Below, piece after piece: positions 7,429 to 15,594 of a stretch of 64,000 bases of DNA; positions within the stretch are counted from its first letter, which is position 1; the number at the start of each line of letters is the position of its first letter. The stretch covers positions 1 to 64,000 of the forward strand of contig JAICXX010000003.1 in NCBI GenBank assembly GCA_025934485.1. Direction: 5' to 3'. Under the pieces are notes generated by a model. It saw only the letters and a program-made list of their open reading frames with translations. It searched no databases and was not told the DNA's origin. Source of the DNA: Chitinophagaceae bacterium. GTDB taxonomy: Bacteria > Bacteroidota > Bacteroidia > Chitinophagales > Chitinophagaceae. The translations under genes and the position numbers were made by a program.

Positions 7429-8106
7429 ATGATCAAGATCACCGATCTCCAAAAAACCTACCGCACCGAAGAGGTCGAGACCATCGCGCTGAACAAACTC
7501 ACCTTCGAGGTGAAAGAAGGCGAGTTCGTATCGGTAATGGGTCCCTCCGGCTGTGGTAAATCCACCCTGCTCAATATCCTTGGCCTGTTGGATGATCCCG
7601 ATGGCGGTAGCTTTATCTTCAACGGCATCGAAGTCGCTCACTTTAACGAACGCAAACGCGCCGACCTCCGCAAACGCAACATCGGTTTCGTTTTCCAAAG
7701 TTTTAACCTCATCGACGAGCTCACGGTTTTCGAGAACGTGGAACTCCCCCTCATATACCTTGGCGTCAAAGGACCCGAAAGAAAACAACGCGTGGAAACC
7801 GTCCTCGACAAAATGCAGATCATGCATCGCCGCAACCACTACCCCCAGCAGCTTTCCGGTGGTCAGCAACAACGTGTAGCCGTAGCCCGCGCCGTAGTCA
7901 ATAACCCCAAGCTCATTCTGGCGGATGAACCTACAGGTAACCTCGACTCGTCTAACGGTAACGAAGTGATGACCCTGCTTACCGACCTCAACGAGCAAGG
8001 AACGACCATCATCATGGTTACCCACTCCGAACACGACTCCCGCTATAGCCATCGCATCATCCGCATGCTGGACGGTCAGGCCGTAACAGAGAACATTTTA
8101 ATATAA
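7429..8106 (+). CDS. ABC transporter ATPase 1, MacB/LolD-like
   Basis: Nucleotide-binding subunit of 225 residues for the FtsX-type permeases that follow. All motifs are intact: Walker A GPSGCGKST (38-46), Q loop Gln90, signature LSGGQQQR (142-149), Walker B LILADE (162-167), D-loop GNLDS with Asp173, and switch His199. An in-frame ATG exists at 7270, but the alignment with ATPase 2 (same motif numbering) and the overlap with the small secreted frame favour ATG 7429. It is stand-alone, unlike MacB proper, where ATPase and permease are fused. It is followed by 130 bp with a perfect hairpin, then the first of seven permeases. Confidence 0.95.
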   Translation: MIKITDLQKTYRTEEVETIALNKLTFEVKEGEFVSVMGPSGCGKSTLLNILGLLDDPDGGSFIFNGIEVAHFNERKRADLRKRNIGFVFQSFNLIDELTVFENVELPLIYLGVKGPERKQRVETVLDKMQIMHRRNHYPQQLSGGQQQRVAVARAVVNNPKLILADEPTGNLDSSNGNEVMTLLTDLNEQGTTIIMVTHSEHDSRYSHRIIRMLDGQAVTENILI

Positions 8107-8113
8107 GCCCAAA

Positions 8114-8136
8114 CCGCCGACCTTACCAGTCGGCGG
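8114..8136 (+). other. Stable hairpin between ATPase 1 and the first permease
   Basis: Perfect 8-bp stem CCGCCGAC (8114-8121) / GTCGGCGG (8129-8136) with a 7-base loop, directly after the ATPase stop. No T run follows, so it is not a standard terminator; it could protect the 3' end of a processed ATPase message or set relative expression of ATPase and permeases. Confidence 0.5.
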
Positions 8137-8236
8137 CCTCAACGAGGTTCCGCAGTCAATCCAACGATAAAAGTGAGCCGCTTCATGCGGCCCCACCCTT
8201 TCTTTAACCGGCCCGCAAGAGCCCAAAGCCATCGTC

Positions 8237-10672
8237 ATGCTCAAAAATTATCTGAAGATCGCCTTCCGGAATCTCACCAAATACAAATTCATCTCCTTCA
8301 TCAACCTCTTTGGACTTTGTGCCGGTCTTACCTGCTGCCTCCTCATCCTGACCTATATCCTCCACGAGACCAGCTACGACCGTTACAACTCCAAAGCGGA
8401 CCGCATCTGGCGCGTCACCCGGAGCTTCAACAACCCCGAAGGCGTCGTCTCCCTTCACCTCGGCGCCGTGGCTCCACCCTTTGGTCCCCTCCTCAAAAAC
8501 GATTTCCCCGACATCGAGCAGGTCACCCGCATCCTGCCCACCGGCCCAACCGCCTTCCACTATGAGGATAAGATCTTCAACGAAAAGAACGGCTACTTTG
8601 CGGAAAACAACCTCTTCAGCGTTTTCGACATCAACCTCACCGAAGGCGACCGCCATACCGCCCTCGCCGACCCCAATTCCATGATCATCACCCGTGAGCT
8701 CGCACACAAATATTTCGGCGATGCGGACCCGATCAATAAACTCGTTCAGCTCGACAACCGCATCAACTTCAGGGTCACCGGCATCTTCGAACCGCTCCCC
8801 GAGAACTCCCATTTCCACCCGGGGTATCTACTGTCCTTCAACACACTCAAGGACTCCCTTATCTACGGTGAGAACAACCTGCTGCACAACTGGGGCAATA
8901 ACGCCTTCTTCACTTATCTCCTGCTCCCGAAGGATTACCCCGCGAAATCTATCGAAACCCAGTTCCCCGCCTTCCTCGACCGGCGCATGGGCGATAATTA
9001 CGGCCCTGGCGTCAAAGCCTCGAAATTCACCAAACTCTTCCTGCAACGGCTCACCGATATCCATCTTCACTCCCATCTCGACGAAGAGCTGGAACAAAAC
9101 GGTGACATCAGCCGCGTCTACGTCTTTGGCGCCATCGCCCTCTTCATCCTGCTCATCGCCTGCATCAACTATATGAACCTCTCCACCGCCCGCTCCACCC
9201 TGCGGGCAAAGGAGATCGGTATCCGCAAGGTCTCCGGCGCCGGCCGCCCCGAGCTCATCAGCCAGTTCCTCTGTGAATCGGTCCTGATCGGCTACCTCGC
9301 CTTCATCATGGCCACCGGTCTCACCGTCCTGCTGCTGCCATCCGTCGATGACCTCACCGGCCTGCATCTCTCTGTCACCAGTCTGCTGCAACCCGCGGTG
9401 CTCATCCCCGCACTGCTGACACCAATACTCGTAGGCCTCCTCTCCGGCGCCTACCCCGCCCTCTTCCTCAGCTCCTTCCAACCCGTGAAAGTGCTCAAGG
9501 GACTGTTCAAAGCCGGCAGCAGCACCGCTTCCTTCCGCAAGGTCCTCGTAGTAGCGCAGTTCTCGATCTCCATCGTGCTCATCATCAGCACAGCCATCGT
9601 CTTCGAGCAGCTGCACTATATGCAGAACGCCTCCCTGGGCTTCAACAAAGATCATATCGTCGTCATGAGTTATAACCAGGGCCTCGGCAAAAGCTTCAAC
9701 TCGTTCCGTTCTACCTTGCTCCAAAACACCCATATCCTCGCCGCCTCCAGATCGTCCCGCATTCCCAGCGGCCGTCTCCTCGACGAGCAGGGCGCCTCAA
9801 CCGAGAGCGGCGACTCGCTCCGTCCTGTCACCGCAGATATTAAATACGTATCCGTCGATCACGACTTCTTAAAGACCTACGGCATCCCCATCGTCGCAGG
9901 CCGCGACTACAACCGCAGCTACGCCACTGATACAAATAACTTCATCCTCAACGTAGCGGCAACCAGTGTACTGGGCATGCATGATCCCAAACAACTCGTC
10001 GGCAGGAGCTTCGCCTATGGCAATACTAAAGGAAGGGTCATCGGCGTCATGGACAACTTCAATTTCGAATCCATGCACCAGAAGATCATACCCATGATCT
10101 TCACAATGCCTGCCGACTCGGTAGCCAACAACAACTTCAATAACCTATCGATAAAGCTCGCCGGCACCGACATTGCCGGCTCCCTGGCCTGGATCGAAAA
10201 GACCTGGCAGCGCTATCTCCCCGAAGTACCCTTCGAATACACCTTCCTCGACGAAAAATTCGACCAGCTCTATAGAACGGAACAACAGCAAGGCTCCCTG
10301 TTCACTATCTTCTCCGGCATCGCGATCTTCATCGCCTGTCTCGGACTGTTCGGCCTATCCGCCTTCACCATCACCCAGCGGATCAAAGAGATCGGCGTCC
10401 GCAAGGTCCTCGGAGCCAGCACCGGAAGTATCGTACAGCTGCTCTCCACCGATTTCCTGAAACTCGTAGCCATCGCCGCCTGTATCGCCTTCCCCATCGC
10501 CTGGTACGCGATGTACCACTGGCTGAGTGATTTCGCCTACCAAATCCCGATCCATTGGTATGTCTTCCTCGCCGCAGGCTTCCTCGCAGCCCTCATCGCC
10601 CTGGCGACCATAAGCTTCCAAGCGGTGCGTGCAGCCTTGTCTAACCCCGTGAAAGCATTGCGAAGTGAATAA
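8237..10672 (+). CDS. FtsX/MacB-type ABC permease 1 of 7
   Basis: Inner-membrane permease of 811 residues built from two FtsX-like halves. TM1 is at about 22-42, followed by a periplasmic MacB-type domain to about 285, three membrane segments (about 290-430), a second half with its own TM (about 435-455), periplasmic domain and three final segments (about 680-800). Each half has the cytoplasmic coupling motif: AKEIGIRKVSGA near 323 and IKEIGVRKVLGA near 714. The protein ends NPVKALRSE, a terminal signature shared by the whole array. Lacking an ATPase domain, it must use a separate one. It starts 130 bp after ATPase 1 and ends 12 bp before permease 2. Confidence 0.93.
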   Translation: MLKNYLKIAFRNLTKYKFISFINLFGLCAGLTCCLLILTYILHETSYDRYNSKADRIWRVTRSFNNPEGVVSLHLGAVAPPFGPLLKNDFPDIEQVTRILPTGPTAFHYEDKIFNEKNGYFAENNLFSVFDINLTEGDRHTALADPNSMIITRELAHKYFGDADPINKLVQLDNRINFRVTGIFEPLPENSHFHPGYLLSFNTLKDSLIYGENNLLHNWGNNAFFTYLLLPKDYPAKSIETQFPAFLDRRMGDNYGPGVKASKFTKLFLQRLTDIHLHSHLDEELEQNGDISRVYVFGAIALFILLIACINYMNLSTARSTLRAKEIGIRKVSGAGRPELISQFLCESVLIGYLAFIMATGLTVLLLPSVDDLTGLHLSVTSLLQPAVLIPALLTPILVGLLSGAYPALFLSSFQPVKVLKGLFKAGSSTASFRKVLVVAQFSISIVLIISTAIVFEQLHYMQNASLGFNKDHIVVMSYNQGLGKSFNSFRSTLLQNTHILAASRSSRIPSGRLLDEQGASTESGDSLRPVTADIKYVSVDHDFLKTYGIPIVAGRDYNRSYATDTNNFILNVAATSVLGMHDPKQLVGRSFAYGNTKGRVIGVMDNFNFESMHQKIIPMIFTMPADSVANNNFNNLSIKLAGTDIAGSLAWIEKTWQRYLPEVPFEYTFLDEKFDQLYRTEQQQGSLFTIFSGIAIFIACLGLFGLSAFTITQRIKEIGVRKVLGASTGSIVQLLSTDFLKLVAIAACIAFPIAWYAMYHWLSDFAYQIPIHWYVFLAAGFLAALIALATISFQAVRAALSNPVKALRSE

Positions 10673-10684
10673 AACACACGACAT

Positions 10685-13126
10685 ATGCTTAAGAACCATC
10701 TGCGGCTTGCCTGGCGAAACCTGAGCAAACGAAAGGGTTACTCGGCACTCAATATCCTCGGCCTCACCATCGGCATCACCTGCTTCCTGCTCATCTTCCA
10801 CTATGTGGCTTATGAACGCAGCTACGACGCCTTTCAACAGGACGCGGGCCGGATCGTCCGACTCCGCCTCGACCAATACCAGGACGGCAAACTGGCCTGG
10901 AAATCGGCGACCTCCTTCACCGCCATCGCCCCGGCCATGAAAAAGGAGTACCCCGAAGTAGCAGACTACTGCCGTCTCATCGACGCCGAAATGCTGCTCA
11001 CCAACCAGGAAAGAAATGTAAAATCGAGCGAACTCAAAGGCTATTTCGCCGATGCCTCGGTCATCCCCTTCTTCGACCTTCATTTCGTCGCGGGCAACCC
11101 CGCCACCGCCCTCGACGGGCCCTACAAAATGCTGCTGTCGGCAAGCATGGCCAAAAAATACTTTGGTAACGAACCCGCCCTGGGAAAGCGGCTCAAAGGC
11201 CTGTATAACGGGTCCACGGAAAGCTTTGAGGTCACCGGCGTATTCAAAGACTATCCCGCCAACTCCCACCTCATCCTCAACCACCTTGTCTCCTTTTCCA
11301 GCCTCACCCAGATACGCCGGGAACAGGGCGATTCCTCCAATTCGTCGAACCTCTCCTGGGGATGGTACGACTTCTATATCTACCTGCAGCTCAAACCCGG
11401 CACCAGCTACAAAGCGCTGGAAGCAAAATTACCCGCCTTCTGCGACCGTCACATGAACAACGACGATTGGCACAAAAAGAACAATGTCCGGCAAGAGCTG
11501 CATCTCATCCCCCTGAGCGACATCCATCTCTATTCCAACTACAACCAGGAAGCCGAGGTCAACGGCAACGGCAAAGCCGTGGATTTCCTCTTCCTCATCG
11601 CCTTCCTGATCATCGCCATCGCCTGGATCAACTATACAAACCTCGCCACCGCCCGTTCGCTTGAACGGGCCAAGGAGGTCGGTCTCCGAAAGGTCCTCGG
11701 CGCCATCCGCACCGACCTCGTCCTGCAATTCCTGACCGAAAGCCTCTTACTCAACACCATCGCCGCGATCCTGGCGATCAGCCTCGCCTGGATCCTCGCC
11801 CCCTCCTTCGATACCCTCATCGGAAGCGACGCGGGCAGCTTCATGTTGCCACCCGCCTACCTGCTCGGCTTCGCAGGCATCTTCTTCCTTGGCTCGTTTT
11901 TATCCGGCCTCTACCCCGCCTTCGTACTCTCCGGTTATCACCCCATCACCGTACTCAAAGGTCTCTTCAAGAACAGCGCCCGCGGCCAAATCCTCCGAAA
12001 GGTCCTCATCATCGGCCAGTTCGCCGTTTCCGTGATCCTGATCACCGGTACCATCCTCGTCTACCAGCAGGTCCAATACATGCGCCGTCAGCAGCTCGGC
12101 GTCGACATCGACCGGACCCTCATCGTCGAGGGCCCGGCCTCACCACAAGATTCTGTCTATAAAAACGTCTTCCAGCCGTTCAAGACAACGCTCCTGCAAC
12201 AACCCGGCATTCGAAGCATCACCGCATCCACCAATGTCATGGGACAGGAGATCTACTGGACAAATGGCATTCAGCCCCTCGGGAAAGATTCCCGGCCCGA
12301 GCTCACCCTCTATATACTCGGCATCGACTACGACTTTATCCCCGCCTACTCGCTCCGACTCGTCGCCGGCCGAAACTTCTCACCCCAGTTTTCCACGGAC
12401 GACAAAGGCGCGCTGATCAACGAGACCGCCGCCCGTATGATCGGCTATCCCAAACCCGCCGATGCCCTGGGTCAAAAGTTGGTACGCGGCCGCGATACGC
12501 TGCACATCGTCGGCGTCACCGCAGATTATCATCACCAGGGACTGCAAAAAGCCATCGACCCGATGCTCTTCCTGTATGGCCCGAATGTCCGCAGCTATTA
12601 TTCGATCAAATTCAACAGCGCCGACCTGCACGGGGCCATTGCGGCGATAAAACGCAGCTGGGATAGCCATTTTCCAAACGACCCGTTCAACTATTTCTTC
12701 CTCGACGAATCGTTCAACCAACAATACAAGGCCGACACCCGCTTCGGCGAAGTCTTCGGCCTCTTCGCGACCATCGCCATCCTCATCGCCTGTTTCGGCC
12801 TGCTCGGCCTCTCCGCCTACAACGTACTGCAACGGACTAAAGAGATCGGCATCCGCAAAGTCCTCGGCGCCAGCTCGCAAAGCCTCGTCGTCCTGCTTTC
12901 CCGCGACTTCGCTGCCCTCGTGCTCTTCTCTCTGGTCATCGCCGTCCCCCTGACCTGGTGGGTGATGCACAATTGGCTGCAGGACTTCGCCTATCGCATC
13001 GATATCCAATGGTGGACCTTTGCCCTCGGCGGCCTCGCGGCCCTGTTCATCGCCCTGACGACCGTAGGCATCCAGGCGGCGAAAGCGGCTATGAATAACC
13101 CCGTAAAAAGTTTGCGAAGTGAATAG
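10685..13126 (+). CDS. FtsX/MacB-type ABC permease 2 of 7
   Basis: Permease of 813 residues with the same double FtsX architecture. It begins MLKNHLRLAWRNLSKRKGYS, then TM1 (about 22-40). Coupling motifs are AKEVGLRKVLGA near 327 and TKEIGIRKVLGA near 718; the periplasmic motif AKKYFGNEPALGK is intact; the C-terminus is NPVKSLRSE. By eye its closest relative in the array is permease 4: the stretch before TM2 reads EAEVNGNGKAVDFL here and EAETNGDGKAVYFL there, followed by the nearly shared AWINYTNLATARS, which points to a duplication after which another permease lies between them. Only 12 bp separate it from permease 1. Confidence 0.93.
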   Translation: MLKNHLRLAWRNLSKRKGYSALNILGLTIGITCFLLIFHYVAYERSYDAFQQDAGRIVRLRLDQYQDGKLAWKSATSFTAIAPAMKKEYPEVADYCRLIDAEMLLTNQERNVKSSELKGYFADASVIPFFDLHFVAGNPATALDGPYKMLLSASMAKKYFGNEPALGKRLKGLYNGSTESFEVTGVFKDYPANSHLILNHLVSFSSLTQIRREQGDSSNSSNLSWGWYDFYIYLQLKPGTSYKALEAKLPAFCDRHMNNDDWHKKNNVRQELHLIPLSDIHLYSNYNQEAEVNGNGKAVDFLFLIAFLIIAIAWINYTNLATARSLERAKEVGLRKVLGAIRTDLVLQFLTESLLLNTIAAILAISLAWILAPSFDTLIGSDAGSFMLPPAYLLGFAGIFFLGSFLSGLYPAFVLSGYHPITVLKGLFKNSARGQILRKVLIIGQFAVSVILITGTILVYQQVQYMRRQQLGVDIDRTLIVEGPASPQDSVYKNVFQPFKTTLLQQPGIRSITASTNVMGQEIYWTNGIQPLGKDSRPELTLYILGIDYDFIPAYSLRLVAGRNFSPQFSTDDKGALINETAARMIGYPKPADALGQKLVRGRDTLHIVGVTADYHHQGLQKAIDPMLFLYGPNVRSYYSIKFNSADLHGAIAAIKRSWDSHFPNDPFNYFFLDESFNQQYKADTRFGEVFGLFATIAILIACFGLLGLSAYNVLQRTKEIGIRKVLGASSQSLVVLLSRDFAALVLFSLVIAVPLTWWVMHNWLQDFAYRIDIQWWTFALGGLAALFIALTTVGIQAAKAAMNNPVKSLRSE

Positions 13127-13150
13127 AATACAACCTCAGAACAGAATAAC

Positions 13151-15541
13151 ATGATAAAGAACTATTTCAAAATAGCCTGGCGCACCCTTCTCCGTTATAA
13201 AGCCTACACCGGCATCAACATCTTCGGGCTGACCCTCAGCATCACCGCGGCCATCCTCATCTTCACCCTGGTGACCTACCAGTTCAGCTTCGAAAGCTTC
13301 AACCACAACAAAGATCGCATCTACCGCATCGTCACCGACGTCAGCTCGGATGCGAACCTCGAACACCTGCCCTGCGTACCCCAGCCGCTCGGCAAGGCCT
13401 TCCGCAACGACTTCTCCTTCGCGGAACAAACGGCCCGGATCGTCTACTATCGCCGGGTGCTTCTATCCCTGCCTCAGGAAAAAGAAAGCAAGAAATTCCA
13501 GGAAGACGATGGCGTCGCGTTCGCCGAACCATCCTTCTTCCACATCTTCGATTTCCCCCTTGTCAAAGGCGACCCCAATACCGCTCTCGCTAACCCCCAT
13601 TCCGCCCTAATCACCGAATCCATCGCCAAAAAATACTTCGGCAACACCGACGCGATGGGCAAAACACTCCGCGTCAACAACGACATCGATTTCACCGTCA
13701 CCGGCATCCTCAAAGACCTGCCACCGAATACGGATCGCCGCCAGAATATCTACCTCTCCTACGACAACCTCAAAGACTGGAACCCCAGCTTCGCCAGTGA
13801 CAGCAGTTGGCCCAACCTGTACAGCGGCAGCATGTGCTTCGTGCTGTTGAACAAAGGCGTCAGCCCCGCCACCGTCGACAAAGCCTTCCCCGGCTTCGTA
13901 AACAAGTATTACAAGGGCGATGACGCAAAGGCCAATGCCTTCCGCCTCCAACCGCTGTCCGATATCCATGTCAACGCCGAATACGACGGCCGCATCGACC
14001 CCAAATACCTCTATACCCTCCTGCTTATCGGCATCTTCCTGCTCGCCACGGCCTGCATGAACTTCATCAATATGGCTACCGCCCAGGCACTCAATCGGAG
14101 TAAAGAGGTCGGCATCCGCAAAGTCCTCGGCAGCCTCCGTAACCAGCTCTTCTGGCAGTTCATTGCCGAGACCGCCATCATCACCCTAATCGCCGGCGTG
14201 ATCGCCTGGTTCGCAGCCATCCTCCTGCTTCCTCCGCTCAATACGCTCACCACCTCGCACATGACCCTCGACCTGCTGTCCACCGGCCGGACGATCGCCT
14301 TCTGCTTCATCGTGTTTCTCGTCGTCATATTCGCCGCCGGCTCGTATCCCGGCCTGATCCTCGCCCGTTTCCAACCGGTGCTCGCCCTGAAAAGCAAACT
14401 ATCCCAGGCACACATCGGCGGCTTCCCGCTCCGCCGCATCCTCGTGACCTCCCAGTTCGCCATCTCCCAGCTGCTCATCGTAGGCATGATCATCATCGCA
14501 TGGCAAATGCACTATTCGAATAGCCTGGACATGGGCTTCGACAAAGAAGCGATCGTGACGGTACCCGTTCCAACCGCGGACCCCACCCGGATGCATACGC
14601 TTCGGGACCAGCTCCGAACCATCCCGGGCGTTGAAAACCTCACCTTCTGCTACCAGCCGCCGGCTTCCCGACATAATCAAACCACCGACGTCACCTACGA
14701 CAACCGGCCCCATACCGAACGCTGGGAGATCAACGTCAAGAACGCCGACGATCACTATCTCGCCGCCTTCGGCCTGCACCTCGTCGCCGGCAGAAACCTC
14801 TACCCAAGCGATACCATTCGCGAATTCCTCGTTAACGAGACCTTCGTAAAAAAGCTCGGCCTGTCCTCTCCGCATGACGTGCTCGGTAAGCTCATCAAAG
14901 CATATGGCGTAACCGCCCCGGTGGTCGGCGTCGTCAAAGACTTTCATGAGTATTCCCTCAAAAGCGAGATCGAGCCGCTCTGCATCTGCTCGGAAACCGG
15001 GCGCTACGAAGCCTGCAGCATCAAGGTCAATCCCCATGAGCTGCATGAAACGCTCGCCCGTATTCAAAACGCCTGGAACGGGTCCTATCCCGACTATGTC
15101 TATTCCTACACCTTCCTCGACGACCGCATCGCCGAATTCTATCTCATGGATAACATCCTCCTTACCCTCGTGGAAGTCTTCGCCGGCATCGCCATCCTCA
15201 TCAGCTGTCTCGGTCTCTATGGCCTCGTCTCCTTTATGGCGCTACGCAAGACCAAAGAGGTCGGCATCCGCAAAGTCCTCGGCGCGGGCGTAGGCCAGAT
15301 CTGCTGGCTGTTCGGCAAAGAATTCTTCCGCCTGCTGCTCATAGCCTTCGTCATCGCCGCACCCGCGGCGACGATGATCACCAACTATTGGCTGCGGGAC
15401 TTCAAATATGCCATCCATCCCGGGCCGGGTCTGTTCCTCGTCGGCCTGCTTTTCAGCTGTCTCATCGCGGTCATCGCCGTCGGCTACCGCTCCCTGAAAG
15501 CTGCTATCGCAAACCCCATCAACAGCCTGAGATCGGAATAA
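13151..15541 (+). CDS. FtsX/MacB-type ABC permease 3 of 7
   Basis: Permease of 796 residues, same architecture as its neighbours: TM1 at about 21-42, a large periplasmic domain, TM2-4, a second half and TM6-8. Coupling motifs are SKEVGIRKVLGS near 316 and TKEVGIRKVLGA near 699. The C-terminus is NPINSLRSE. The second periplasmic domain is distinctive in carrying three Cys (FCYQPP, LCICSE), uncommon in this set. It starts 24 bp after permease 2; 53 bp then separate it from permease 4, and that gap holds an ECF-like promoter motif, so this may be the last gene of a first transcriptional block. Confidence 0.93.
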   Translation: MIKNYFKIAWRTLLRYKAYTGINIFGLTLSITAAILIFTLVTYQFSFESFNHNKDRIYRIVTDVSSDANLEHLPCVPQPLGKAFRNDFSFAEQTARIVYYRRVLLSLPQEKESKKFQEDDGVAFAEPSFFHIFDFPLVKGDPNTALANPHSALITESIAKKYFGNTDAMGKTLRVNNDIDFTVTGILKDLPPNTDRRQNIYLSYDNLKDWNPSFASDSSWPNLYSGSMCFVLLNKGVSPATVDKAFPGFVNKYYKGDDAKANAFRLQPLSDIHVNAEYDGRIDPKYLYTLLLIGIFLLATACMNFINMATAQALNRSKEVGIRKVLGSLRNQLFWQFIAETAIITLIAGVIAWFAAILLLPPLNTLTTSHMTLDLLSTGRTIAFCFIVFLVVIFAAGSYPGLILARFQPVLALKSKLSQAHIGGFPLRRILVTSQFAISQLLIVGMIIIAWQMHYSNSLDMGFDKEAIVTVPVPTADPTRMHTLRDQLRTIPGVENLTFCYQPPASRHNQTTDVTYDNRPHTERWEINVKNADDHYLAAFGLHLVAGRNLYPSDTIREFLVNETFVKKLGLSSPHDVLGKLIKAYGVTAPVVGVVKDFHEYSLKSEIEPLCICSETGRYEACSIKVNPHELHETLARIQNAWNGSYPDYVYSYTFLDDRIAEFYLMDNILLTLVEVFAGIAILISCLGLYGLVSFMALRKTKEVGIRKVLGAGVGQICWLFGKEFFRLLLIAFVIAAPAATMITNYWLRDFKYAIHPGPGLFLVGLLFSCLIAVIAVGYRSLKAAIANPINSLRSE

Positions 15542-15558
15542 CAACCCTCCGGCCCTAT

Positions 15559-15584
15559 GCAACATTTCGATCACCTCAAACGAC
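15559..15584 (+). promoter_or_regulatory. ECF-like promoter motif ahead of permease 4
   Basis: GCAACATTTC at 15559 and CGAC at 15581-15584, 22 bases start to start, end 10 bp before the ATG at 15595. Same motif and same spacing as at 18064 (permease 5), and a near match to 1817 (LytTR regulator). Confidence 0.45.
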
Positions 15585-15594
15585 TTTATAAATC

